From contig JNDT01001912.1 of the NCBI GenBank assembly GCA_000697055.1, positions 62,001 to 126,000 of the forward strand: DNA of 64,000 nucleotides. The letters are read 5' to 3'. Below the pieces are notes generated by a model, which was given only the letters and a program-made list of their open reading frames with translations, was not told the origin of the DNA and did not search any database. A program made the position numbers and the translations under genes. This DNA comes from Saksenaea vasiformis B4078. Its lineage: Eukaryota; Mucoromycota; Mucoromycetes; Mucorales; Saksenaeaceae. This document shows, in pieces, positions 13,070-22,940 of the stretch (position 1 is the first letter of the stretch; each line of letters begins with the position of its first letter).

Positions 13070-15199
13070 ATGGAAGGCAATCGTTTCCATGACCCCGGAA
13101 CTCCTCCACCTATAAGATTGGACCTTCTTACCCGGCCATTAGAAGCAGCACACAATTCAGAAGCAACGTCGTCGTCTGTATCCACTGTACAGGTGCAGAC
13201 CGTGTCGCTCGATAAAAATGGTGCGGAGAGTGATCAAACCAGTGATAACGACAGTAACAGTAGTACGAATAAACCAAATCACACGGACCGCGCCGTCGAT
13301 CTTGTTGATACCATTACCAAAGAAAAACAACGACGACAACCAAGCAGGGCAGGCGTGTTATCCAATCTTTTGAAACTCGACCTTTTCGATGGGGAACACC
13401 AACACCTTCGACCAGGATTGCCACGGTTACGGTCCGTCATGTCCAGTCGAGCACTATTACAGTCATTACAAACATCTCCGCCAGGATGGACCTATTCCCC
13501 CAAGTCTGAAGATCAATCCAACCGAGCTGAATTGGGAATGGCCACGAACGATGCTGGATTGGCAGCAAGACGATTACAGATCACCGCTGAAATTGCCGAT
13601 ATACTGGAACGACAAGATTTTATTGTCAAACTGGGAAAAATGTTGGTGCGCTCAGGCGCTCCCTCCCATCGCATCGTAAGCTTTATCGTTTATATATATA
13701 TATATATTTTGCATTGCTTACTAATTTCTTTCTTTTCCTGCAGGAGGCAGCCATGACAAAAACATCCAAACGGCTTGAGATTGATGGAAGTTACATTGTC
13801 CTTCCAGGACTTATTATGCTTACCTTTGGCGACGTCGAAACACATACCTCCGAAACACATCTTATCAAATGTTCGCGTGCACTCGACATGGGTAAATTAG
13901 AAAGTGTCAATAACATCTCACATCAAGTAACACGTGGCGAAATGACCGTGAAAGAAGCATCGGCATTGCTCGACGAAATCAAAAATTCACCACCAACATG
14001 GAATATATGGTGTGTCCTTCTAGCCTATATGGGCTCGTCCGGCCTGATTGCGCCCCTGTTTTTCAATGGTTCCTGGACAGACTGTTGGATTAGCGCCCTG
14101 TTTGGCCTCTTTGGTAAAGATGAAGAAAGAAAAAAAAAAGGCTAAAATGTATACTAATTGCTGTTATTGTTGTTGTAGTGGGCGTCCTGACATTCATTTC
14201 CGAGAAGATCCCGATGTTTGGAAACGTATTTGAAATGAGCGTCAGTGTCCTTGTTTCTCTGATTACCCTTGCTCTCCACCGTTATGTCTGTTTTTCCGCC
14301 GTCAGTTTATCAGCTGTAAGTTTGCTCTTCATCCTCTTATTCCGTTTTGAAACAACAACACTAAAAAAAAGAAAAACATGGGGCTCATTTAGATCGCCAT
14401 TGCTCTCCCGGGTTATTCTCTAACTAGCGCCGTGATGGAGCTCTCCGCCAAAAGTATTGGTAGTGGTGCCATTCATCTTGTACACGCAATTATGTACGTG
14501 TTGTTCCTTGGTTTTGGTCTCGGCTATGGTAGCTCCGTCTGGCGGCTTACTCATCCCGGCGACCATATCGATTTTGCCGCTGTCTGTTCAGATCCGATCT
14601 CTCCTTACTGGTTCTTTTTACTATTACCCTTAGCCTGCTCTTGTATCGCCGTCGTTTTTGGCGCGCCTGTACGACAATGGATACCCATGACGGCAAATGC
14701 GGCGGTCGGCTTTACCGTCTATTATTTCTTCTCAAGAGTAACAGGCGGCGATCCTGTAGTAACACCGAGCGTGGGTGCCTTTGCCCTTGGCTTAACAGGC
14801 AATCTGTATGGCCGACTGACAAAACGCATTGCGTTTGTGCCATTGATTGGAGGCATTATTATTCTCGTCCCCGGAAGGTAAAAAAAAAAAAAAAGACAGA
14901 ACTATATTATCTTAACTGAAAACTCACTCCTATCTTTTTTCAGTATAGGTAAAGATATATGGGCGTGAACACACAAGACGAAATGTATATAATTGTTTTG
15001 CTCATCTATTTTTCTTTGTTTCCTTTGTGTAGGTGTCAGAGGTGCTGTTCAATTGTTCGATGGTTCAAATAACGTCAATGGTGGAGCGTTTGCTATTCAA
15101 ATCATTGGCATTGCATTATCCATTACCATGGGCTTATTCTTATCCAATTTGGTCGTCTATCCTCTCGGAAAGAAACGATCGGTGTTTTTGGGATTCTAA
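13070..15199 (+). CDS. ThrE/PRM10-like membrane protein
   Basis: The protein (589 aa) belongs to the ThrE-type exporter group that includes yeast pheromone-regulated membrane protein PRM10. The N-terminal 200 residues are hydrophilic. The first conserved part runs ILERQDFIVKLGKMLVRSGA to LEIDGSYIVLPGLIMLTFGD, and helices follow from NIWCVLLAYMGSSGLIAPLF onward. The second half contains LVPGSIGVRGAVQLF, the family's glycine-rich turn. Exons are 13070-13675, 13744-14113, 14179-14315, 14393-14877, 14944-14948 and 15033-15199. Their sum (1770 nt) keeps frame to the stop. The fifth exon is just 5 nt and is needed to build the PGSIGVRG turn. An in-frame ATG at 12962 would add a run of hydrophobic residues encoded by a T-rich leader, so I prefer 13070. 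The transported substrate is unknown; bacterial ThrE exports threonine. Confidence 0.9.
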
Positions 15200-15685
15200 C
15201 CAAACCTATATCTTTGTTACATAACTTCTCTCTTTTTTTCCCCACCAGGATGATACCCGGCCCACCATACATTTCTTTGTACACTGTAGAAACGTACCAC
15301 CTTTCTTGTATATGTAATTAGCGCATACTGTTCTTTGTTTTCTTCTTCTTTTTGGCTATCATGTACATGTATTATAGTCCCTTTCTTCTTCTTCTTTTTT
15401 TTTATATTTTATTTTACCCACCGAGAAATCACGATTTCGTTCATTCCCACTGAATGCAGTCCTCCATTTTTTTTTAGGTAACCAGCCCGCTGTCATGGGA
15501 AGCATCTGAACAGAGCATGTACCTCAGCACCTTACATCATCAACCCTACACAAGGCTTGTGCAAAAAGCACGGGCCTTTCCATTTCTCGTGTCTTGGCAA
15601 AGTTCACAAAAAACAGATTTAGTTTAGACTCATTCGTGGGAACTTTTAGCGGGTGTTCAATCTCACAACCCCAACCACACCATCG
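15200..15685. other. Convergent intergenic space
   Basis: This space lies between two converging genes. It holds CT- and T-rich tracts (15340-15415) and no supported coding sequence. Confidence 0.5.
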
Positions 15686-16238
15686 CTAGGGGAAGAAGAC
15701 ATGAAAAGTTATGCGTAGATGGATAGAGCTACTCGATGTCCATGGATAGACGACCTCTGCAGGTAGGATAAAGTGTTTCATGACGATAAGTCTTCCTTTT
15801 TCATCGATGTGTGTTTCTCTATGTAAGGACGAAACGTCGTCTGTCAGGTAGCACTGCAGTTGTTAAAGAAAAAAAGAAAAATTAAGGTTCTACAGGTTTA
15901 GTACGAACCGAGAGTCGGCGAAAAATGAGAGTATACATGGATCTGGAAAAATGATGATTGGTTCTTTTGCTATGTAAAACTGCCTTTTCGTCTGTCCAAC
16001 AACAAAGAACCATTCTTTCGGTGTCGTTTCACTGGATGGTCTTGTGCTAAGCAACATCTGCTTCACGGCAAACGCATTCGTACCGACTGACACCCAGTCT
16101 GGTGCCTGGCACCTTTAAGTTCACTGAAAAAGGGGGGACACGTGTGCTTCATCCGTCGATTGACCTCTATTACCAAAGGAGCAGCACCTTTTCATGATCA
16201 TCGCCTGCATAAACCCATGTATATCTTCGTTGTGTCAT
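15686..16238 (-). CDS. Unrecognised three-exon protein (146 aa)
   Basis: No single long open frame marks this gene, but three exons join in frame: 16238-16174, 16112-15905 and 15853-15686 (65 + 208 + 168 nt = 147 codons with TAG). The introns are 61 and 51 nt with GT-AG ends; the second has a strong pyrimidine tract before CTGCAG, while its GTACTA donor is weaker. The protein begins MTQRRYTWVYAGDDHEKVLL. Exon 2 includes PKEWFFVVGQTKRQFYIAKE, and exon 3 includes DEKGRLIVMKHFILPAEVVY. The alternation of charged and beta-branched residues suggests a small beta-rich fold. No signal peptide, membrane helix or known motif is seen. The gene lies 145 bp downstream of the Suc/Fer gene on the same strand. 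Frame consistency supports it; there is no homology support and the start is uncertain. Confidence 0.55.
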
Positions 16239-16383
16239 CCCTCTCTCTCTCTCTCTCTTTTTCCTTTTTACCAGTAACCCAAAAATGGTGATGGTCAAAT
16301 GGGGAAGATTGATGCTGCGGTCGAATGACCTCGCAGCGGGGAAGGGAAGGTGGGATAGTGTACGTATGCAAAACATATGTCTT

Positions 16384-17331
16384 TTACCATGATGCTTTAT
16401 TATTATTATTATTCACATTGGGTTCAAAGCTATGTTCCATTGACCCACGATACAATTCTTTTATCACATTCCCTTTTAATATCGTTTCTTCTACAATGGG
16501 ACCGCAGTGGCACGGGTTGACCCGGCCGTACCATACGCCACGTTTGCCCTGATGTGTGTAACATATCACGTTTCCTGCAAATTTATGACCTAACGTTTCA
16601 AGCAGATCAGTCAGTTTCATGTAAAAAAAATAAAAATAAAAAGGGTCCTATCTGTTTTCCTTACCTCCAATATGGCTCACCATCAGTACCGCTGTACCGC
16701 CTTCTCCTTCATCGATGTCCTTTTCTCGTAATATATGGTCGAATTCTTGCGCCAGGATGGGTGCAGTGATGCCACAACGTTTATCGCGTCGTTTATGTGA
16801 ACAAATAAGTAGCATCGATGCATAGGGATTCTTGTAGACCTGCATACTATCTGTTGGTTTGGTATGTTCGTCGTTTGGTTCTGGTTTGGCAACGAAGAGA
16901 TCGTAAAATGCGCGTGCATTGGCTGGAGTGACGTTGGCTACAATGATGTTATCTGGCAAGATGACAATATCATGACCGTCTTCCACAGTGGAATAGGTGG
17001 AGTGCATGGATGTGTTTGTGATGAGGTTGCGCCATTTGGTTGGATTTCGTTCTTCTGCTTCATCCAGGGCAGCAGCAATTGTGTCTTCTTCTTTCTCGAT
17101 TTTCTTTGCCCAGTCGGCCTGGCCTGTACTAATAAGAATATGTCGCCGGTAGGATTTTACTGATCCCAGCAATGGTAATTTTTCGTCTATGGATAATGTG
17201 GAAGGGTACTGACGATGTTCAGCGCATGGTTCCACACATGTTAGACAGTCATCCACAAGATAGTCTGTAGGTGGATAGCTCGCACCAGAAGAGAGCAAAG
17301 AACCAAGACTTTTCTTGAGGAAGGCTGTCAT
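16384..17331 (-). CDS. Sucrase/ferredoxin-like protein (Apd1/Aim32 type)
   Basis: This is a 290-aa thioredoxin-fold ferredoxin-like protein, related to yeast Apd1 and Aim32, which carry a [2Fe-2S] cluster. Exons are 17331-16665 and 16589-16384; the intron splits the codon within the sequence HIGGHKFAGN, the His/Gly motif typical of the family. The N-terminus has CLTCVEPC (Cys-rich start of the family). LPLLGSVKSYRRHILISTG follows, then LICSHKRRDKRCGITAPIL, which matches the core CSHxxRDxRCG motif. The C-terminal exon carries VWYGRVNPCHCGPIVEETI. No clear targeting peptide is seen. The members studied in yeast affect redox handling and mitochondrial inheritance; the role here is inferred. The gene is divergent from the PPR gene at 18051. 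Confidence 0.88.
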
Positions 17332-18050
17332 GATGACTAGTAATAATAAAAAAAGGGGGGAGGGAAAGAAAAGAAGAGGAAAAACGAAAAAAAGAGAGAA
17401 AAAGAAAAAAAAAAGGTCGCGTTATAAGACTATGTCAAGAAGGAGAAAGAGGAGCAAGGCGGTGATTCGGAGAGACCGAGTATCCGCGCACACAACAGTC
17501 AGTCAGTCAGTTAGTTAGTTAGACTAACCAACGAACATCTGCTACCATGTAAAAATTATTTGATTGCTGTGAAACTGGACCACATTCAAATTCCAAAATA
17601 ATTTGATAGGGAAAAGGTTTGACCAACCCATTCCTTTCCCCGGATTCGGTTTTGCTCGTATTCAAAGATGTGTGAAGATCCACAGATCCTTTGAAACTCA
17701 GCAAAAGCGAGACAGCGCGCTTACTGTTTTCACCTAGAGCAAGCCATTGTCTCACTATACGTGTGTGTGTGTGTGTGTGCGCCCCATAGGGTGGTATACT
17801 AAAGATAAATTACTCTCTCTTCGTGGTCCTAGGATGAGACACAGACAGAGACACACACGCACACACACGCAAACACACACACACACACACACACATACAC
17901 ACATCCACCCATCCACACAGAGAGTGTGGATTTGCGGTGGCTGATGGCTGAGTGCGAAGCCACCGTTCGTTTTGAAGTGAACCCCGCGAGAGCGAGAGAG
18001 AGAGAGAGAGGGAGGGAAGAGCAAAGCAACCCAGGCACTTTATAACAGCG
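17332..18050. other. Divergent promoter region with CA/GT repeats
   Basis: This interval lies between the Suc/Fer gene (minus) and the PPR gene (plus). It has an A/G-rich block (17345-17420), a GTCA/GTTA run near 17498-17520, GT repeats near 17761-17780, CA repeats near 17850-17905 and a GA run near 17990-18010. A 78-codon open frame at 17519-17755 has no in-frame ATG near its start and is not called. Confidence 0.5.
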
Positions 18051-19922
18051 ATGCAGCGACTGACTCGAATTTGGCGTCCTCGAGTTTTATTACCTCGACC
18101 AACCTATGCTTCCTCTTCATTCGGTTATCGATGTTCATTGTTTTCGACAAAACATGCCGCAGACACCTTAACGGCGGACGCCGGCCTTGTCCTGGAGGGA
18201 CAAGTGAATAATGATAATAATAACCCCATGTTGACCTGGGCTCAGTATGAGGAACTCAAGTCGGCGTCGCATGAATTCACCCGTGATGATTTTACGGCAT
18301 TGCGGTCGAATTTGTGGAAGACGAAGCAATGGGGAACGGAGGAAAAAGTGTCGCAAGTGCTTGAGGATATGAAGCGCATGGGGCATCGTTGGACTGTATT
18401 GGAGTTCAACGAGTACTTTATGGTGAAATTATTTCAGGCGCGTTACGAGGAAATTCTGCAAGTGTACAATAATGAATTTAAGAAAGAGAATCTGCGAATG
18501 AGTAATGGCTCGTTCAATGTGATTCTGGCAACATATATTCAGCTGGGACAAATGGAGGATGCGGTTCAACTGATCCAGGATGCAGGACGTATGGATCTTG
18601 TACCTACTGTTCCTTCCTTTGAACGAACCATGCATCGTTGTATGCCACGCAATACGGCGATTGTGGAAACAGCAAGTCGTTTGATTTCAGAACATGCGTT
18701 ACGAGATGTCCATGTCCTCAATACCAACCTGACGCAGTTATTTAACAAGCAGCGTATCGTGGAGGCGCAAGCGATGTACGATCAGTACCGAGCAGACGGA
18801 GGGAAGCTGGAGGCATCGACATGTGGCATTCTTCTACGTGGATTAGTGGAGGGACGACGTGTGAAAGAAGCAGAGGCGATTTACAAGGATTTCCGGGCAA
18901 CAGGGTTGAAACCGAATCCATTTGTATGTCTGAGTATGTTGATGATTTATACACACCGTCGGGATGTTGCAGCGGCAGAGCGATTGATTGTGGATACCCA
19001 AAGTGGCGGTTACAAGTTGGATGCGGCGAATTACAATCAGTTGATCAAACTTTATTTCAAGGCAAGATCCCCATTGAAGGCGTTTAAAGTATTTCAGGAG
19101 ATCCAACGTGACCCGCAGTTACGCGTGTCAAGTATTTTACTGAATACAATGTTGGACGGGCTTGTGATTAACAAGGAGATGGTTGCGGCCAATGGGTTGT
19201 ACCAACAGATTCTACGATCGGGCAATGCACCAGATACAGTTACGTTTAATACGATGCTCAAGGGATTTGTGAAGGTGGGAGATTATCGGTCGGCGATGCA
19301 TATTATATCGGACATGCGTAAATTTAAATGTGAGCCGGACACAGTGACGTTTACGACGATTGTGGATGCGATATTCATTACCAAGGCACCTCGTTCAGCA
19401 GAAGAAATGGTGCGGGTGTTACATGATGTAGGGGTAGAACCGAATATTTATACATTCAATGCGGTGATCAATCGATGGGTCAAGGAGGAGAAACCGGAAG
19501 AAGCCGAGCGAACGATGACAATTCTTAAATCCGCAAAATACCGATTAAAACCGACGATTCATACATTTACAAATATTCTTCAAGGATTTGTGAATCAACG
19601 TAATCTACCCAAGGCAATGGAAACGTTTCAAACAATGTTACGTAGTGGAGTGGAACCAGATCGGGCAGCTTATAATTTTATGATTACCTGTTTTGTTAGT
19701 CATGATCGGTTAGATGATGCAGTGACGTGCCTTGTTCGGATGCGAGAAGCCAACCGGCAGCCTACGCATGATACCTGGCGCATGTTACTGGATGAATGTA
19801 ATCGGAATCGTAACTGGAAACTTGGAGCGATTGTCGTACGAGAATTTGAAAAAAGTGGATTTGTAGTTACAAGTGAAGGGATGGCGCGTGCTTATAAAAC
19901 AGTGAAAAGTCGATGTTCATAG
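18051..19922 (+). CDS. Mitochondrial pentatricopeptide repeat (PPR) protein
   Basis: This is a single-exon 623-aa protein. The first about 35 residues are basic and Ser-rich (MQRLTRIWRPRVLLPRPTYA), as expected for a mitochondrial presequence. From about residue 150 onward it is built of roughly ten or more 35-residue helical pairs with PPR signatures such as PNPFVCLSMLMIYTHRRDVA, PDTVTFNTMLKGFVKVGDY, EPDTVTFTTIVDAI and EPNIYTFNAVINRWVKEEKP. PPR proteins bind organellar RNA one base per repeat and control its processing, stability or translation. No extra catalytic domain is visible, so it is a pure P-type array. The RNA target cannot be read with confidence. It is one of the few intronless genes in the window. 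Confidence 0.9.
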   Translation: MQRLTRIWRPRVLLPRPTYASSSFGYRCSLFSTKHAADTLTADAGLVLEGQVNNDNNNPMLTWAQYEELKSASHEFTRDDFTALRSNLWKTKQWGTEEKVSQVLEDMKRMGHRWTVLEFNEYFMVKLFQARYEEILQVYNNEFKKENLRMSNGSFNVILATYIQLGQMEDAVQLIQDAGRMDLVPTVPSFERTMHRCMPRNTAIVETASRLISEHALRDVHVLNTNLTQLFNKQRIVEAQAMYDQYRADGGKLEASTCGILLRGLVEGRRVKEAEAIYKDFRATGLKPNPFVCLSMLMIYTHRRDVAAAERLIVDTQSGGYKLDAANYNQLIKLYFKARSPLKAFKVFQEIQRDPQLRVSSILLNTMLDGLVINKEMVAANGLYQQILRSGNAPDTVTFNTMLKGFVKVGDYRSAMHIISDMRKFKCEPDTVTFTTIVDAIFITKAPRSAEEMVRVLHDVGVEPNIYTFNAVINRWVKEEKPEEAERTMTILKSAKYRLKPTIHTFTNILQGFVNQRNLPKAMETFQTMLRSGVEPDRAAYNFMITCFVSHDRLDDAVTCLVRMREANRQPTHDTWRMLLDECNRNRNWKLGAIVVREFEKSGFVVTSEGMARAYKTVKSRCS

Positions 19923-20250
19923 AAATGAGAATTTTTAGATAAATAAAATAGAGATCTCGGTTAAGGAAAAGAAAAGAGAAAAACTCCTTTTGTGTATGTG
20001 TGTATGTGTCTCTGTTTTTTTTTCTCTCTTTCTCACTTACACACAGATATACACACATATACAGCATATCTCAATCAGGGGTGCAAGAAAGAAAAAAAAA
20101 AGGAACTCAACTTCTTTTTTCCTTTTTTCCTTTCTCTCTCTCTCTCTCTCTTTTTTTTTCTCTTTCTCTCTCTGTCTCTCTGTCTCTTTGTCTCTTTTCC
20201 TCTTTCTCTGTTTCTCTTTCTCATTCTCATTCTCACTTTCACTTTCACCT

Positions 20251-20306
<56 letters not shown>

Positions 20307-20428
20307 TCTTCTTTTTTCTTTTTCTACTTTAACAATCAGCTCTTCATTTCATTGGTTGTGAACAGCAATTGAAAAACTCGTTCTGTGTGTGTTATTTATT
20401 TCGGTTAGTGCATGATAAACCGAGTGTC
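19923..20428. repeat. CT/TTC-rich and CA-repeat spacer
   Basis: The spacer between the PPR and F-box genes is almost wholly simple sequence: pyrimidine-rich CT runs (about 20120-20250) followed by a CA run (about 20252-20304). The open frames across it encode only Ser/Phe/Leu or His/Thr runs and are artefacts of the repeats. Confidence 0.8.
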
Positions 20429-22045
20429 ATGAAGCCGTCCGACCAGTCGACGAGTGCTCTCATGGGATTACCCAATGAACTCCTTCTGTACCTTCTTAGA
20501 CGATTCTTGGAATTAGGTGACCTATGGCGACTATTACAGGTATCAAGGGGTTTACGTTATTTCGCAATGGAAACCATTTATAAACGGTGGAAGATCGAAC
20601 TATCTCCCTCTTCCGATACCACTATGAAAGTACAGTGCAGAGCTGCTCTTATTGCTTTGGAATCCCTTTCTGCTCAACTTTCCTTGCAAACAAGAACTTT
20701 ACCTTTTGCCTATCATACAACCCATCCTAGTAATAATTCTAATAATCCTAATACGAACACCATCCTGACAACAACAACAACTACTACTACGAGTTATTTT
20801 TCACCTTCTTCTTCTTCTCCACCAGATGATGATGACGATGAAGAAGAAGAAGAGGATGAAGAAGAAGAAGAAGGAAGAGGAAGAGGAGGAGGAGGAGGAG
20901 GAGGAGGAGGAGGACGTGAAATAGCAACACGGCGACCTACCTCGGTTAGGACAACTGAACCCTTGGATTTCTTAACCTTGCCAGTGATTGAATCACCTTT
21001 TACCTCAGCAACGACAGTAGTACCACAACAAGATTTGGAACATCGTTTATTAGAAGATCCGCCCCATCGTCTGGAATCCACCACGGCAGCAGCGGCGGCA
21101 GATGAGAATGAGTTTTTACTGACGACGATTACCTATGATAACAAGTTATTTAACGAGTTGATGATGCAAGAAGAAAGGCTGCACCAACGGATCATCCGGG
21201 GAATCTCGTCCTACAAACATAAATATGTGCTTATTGAAGATATTGATATCCGTAATCGGATCCGTACCGCTGTCGATGTCATCTTCCACCATGCTGTCTT
21301 TGTTGCGGCCATGTCACGTTCCCCTGTCCGCTTGGCGTGTACCCATGCCAGTTCCAGTAACCGTGCTTTGGCGGCGATGATGGTACGGTTACTTACCCGT
21401 CTCGACTCGGCATTTCCATCCTATTGTCGTGAAATCACTTATACCCTTGCCGACGATATCAAGGCCTTTCTGGAATATACAGGTTACAGATTACTTGCCA
21501 TGACACAGTACCATTACCAACAACCTTCGTTATGTGATTTGGTATTTGGCCCGGCCTGCAGACAATCTGTGTGCGACCATGCCGTGCACAGCTTTTCTTC
21601 TTCTTCTTCTTCTAATAACTCCTCCTCCTCCTACTCCTCCTCTTCCTCCCTTCCTCCTCCTCGTCATTCTCCCTCGGCTCATCCCCGCCAACCCTCCCTT
21701 CTACTGACTCTGCACAGTGTGTCGGCGTGTTTTGATTTGATGGGGGCGGCCTTTATTGGCAAAATTCTAAGTGAAAGTCATGTGGAATATGCAGTTCAAC
21801 GTACATGTGAATTATTGGCAGACGAACATTTAAGATCTGTCAAACGAGCACTCCTTGTTGATCTATTGGAAGGTTGGTTAACCATTAAACGCGGTCTTGT
21901 TGCGGGAGAATTATGTCGATTGGTACGACTCGAAATTGATAAATGTGATCGCCAAGAACCTTTTCAACAACAACGTCCCTCCTCCTCCTCAATACGACCT
22001 TTACCCTCACGACAAAGTACAGGCGAACGCTTTGGACACCATTAA
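20429..22045 (+). CDS. F-box protein with low-complexity acidic and Gly runs
   Basis: The single-exon protein is 538 aa from ATG 20429. Residues about 10-60 form an F-box: LMGLPNELLLYLLRRFLELG followed by DLWRLLQVSRGLRYFAMETI. F-box proteins link substrates to SCF ubiquitin ligases through Skp1. A Thr/Ser run, a long Glu/Asp run and a Gly run encoded by GAA, GAG and GGA repeats (20829-20915) follow. The C-terminal half (about residues 225-500) is helical, without a repeat type I recognise, and is interrupted by a Ser/Pro-rich insert (21595-21690). An upstream in-frame ATG at 20369 would add 20 residues; I prefer 20429 because the F-box follows directly. The substrate is unknown. Confidence 0.75.
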   Translation: MKPSDQSTSALMGLPNELLLYLLRRFLELGDLWRLLQVSRGLRYFAMETIYKRWKIELSPSSDTTMKVQCRAALIALESLSAQLSLQTRTLPFAYHTTHPSNNSNNPNTNTILTTTTTTTTSYFSPSSSSPPDDDDDEEEEEDEEEEEGRGRGGGGGGGGGGREIATRRPTSVRTTEPLDFLTLPVIESPFTSATTVVPQQDLEHRLLEDPPHRLESTTAAAAADENEFLLTTITYDNKLFNELMMQEERLHQRIIRGISSYKHKYVLIEDIDIRNRIRTAVDVIFHHAVFVAAMSRSPVRLACTHASSSNRALAAMMVRLLTRLDSAFPSYCREITYTLADDIKAFLEYTGYRLLAMTQYHYQQPSLCDLVFGPACRQSVCDHAVHSFSSSSSSNNSSSSYSSSSSLPPPRHSPSAHPRQPSLLLTLHSVSACFDLMGAAFIGKILSESHVEYAVQRTCELLADEHLRSVKRALLVDLLEGWLTIKRGLVAGELCRLVRLEIDKCDRQEPFQQQRPSSSSIRPLPSRQSTGERFGHH

Positions 22046-22065
22046 ATCTATTATTCCCGTGGGCA

Positions 22066-22104
<39 letters not shown>

Positions 22105-22940
22105 CACATACACATTCTCTCTCTCTTTTGTGAATTGGTTCTTGTTTTCTCTTTTTTTTTATTTTCCTTTTCTTGCTTCTAGTTGGTTATTTCCTTTTTT
22201 TTCCATACGCCGGGTCACTCTATATATACATATTTATATATAGGTTTTTCCACTCTTTCTCTGTGTGTGTCTCTCTGTCTGTCTTAGCGAATAAAAAATA
22301 ATTTTTTTTACAAAAAGAAAGAGACAGCAAGACGGCATGTCATGGCAGGTTTTGCCATGAATGTTAACTCAATGGTTGACACATGATGTTCACAGATGAC
22401 ATGTGCTTAAAGCGGGAGGGGATTTTTTTCAACGCGCGTTTCTTTCTTATTCCACGCGTGATGGAATGTATGTGTGTAGAGGTAACCCTTAGTCGGAGTA
22501 CCAACTTCGTGTTTTTGTTGTCGCTTGGATGCATACTGACGTACTTTGATTACTTTATTGATGAAAGAAGAGCAAGTCAATACATCCCAATGGACAGACC
22601 TTTTCTTCTCCTTGTTCTTCAATGTTTGTCTATATTTATGCTTAAACTCTTAACGTGGAGGGGGCAGGTTGAGTTTATTTAGACTCATCTTATCTTTTTG
22701 GTTTGGGTCATAGTAAATAAAAGAAGAAGAGGAAGGCATAAAGAGAGTGAGTGAGAGGACTAAACGTATCAAAATTTCGGATTGATAAACTTTACTAAAA
22801 AAATAAACTTTACATAGATAAAGCAGTTTGTTTTGTAAGAAAGAAAGACTCATTTCAATAATAGTAAGAAAAAAGAGAAAAAAGATTGGAGTTTCATAAA
22901 ATTAAAAGATTCAGGGGAAAAAGGAAAAAAAAAAAAAGAG
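22046..22940. other. Convergent intergenic space with CA repeat
   Basis: This space lies between the converging F-box and FAR1 genes. It starts with a CA run (22069-22099), then CT/T-rich sequence. Open frames on both strands at 22383-22682 overlap and carry no motif, so no gene is called. Confidence 0.5.
22069..22099. repeat. CA microsatellite
   Basis: A CA run starts 24 bases after the F-box gene stop codon. Confidence 0.9.

Noticed and set aside
17519..17755. A 78-codon minus-strand open frame between the Suc/Fer and PPR genes
   Set aside because: It opens with GTG and has no in-frame ATG until near its end, has no partner exon and sits in a promoter region rich in simple repeats.
19990..20372. 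Four overlapping open frames of 75-126 codons
   Set aside because: They are produced by CT and CA repeats and encode only Ser/Phe/Leu or His/Thr runs; no start context or motif.
22383..22682. A 99-codon plus-strand open frame between F-box and FAR1 genes
   Set aside because: The opposite strand is also open over 72 codons and neither has a recognisable motif; convergent 3' regions often give such frames.
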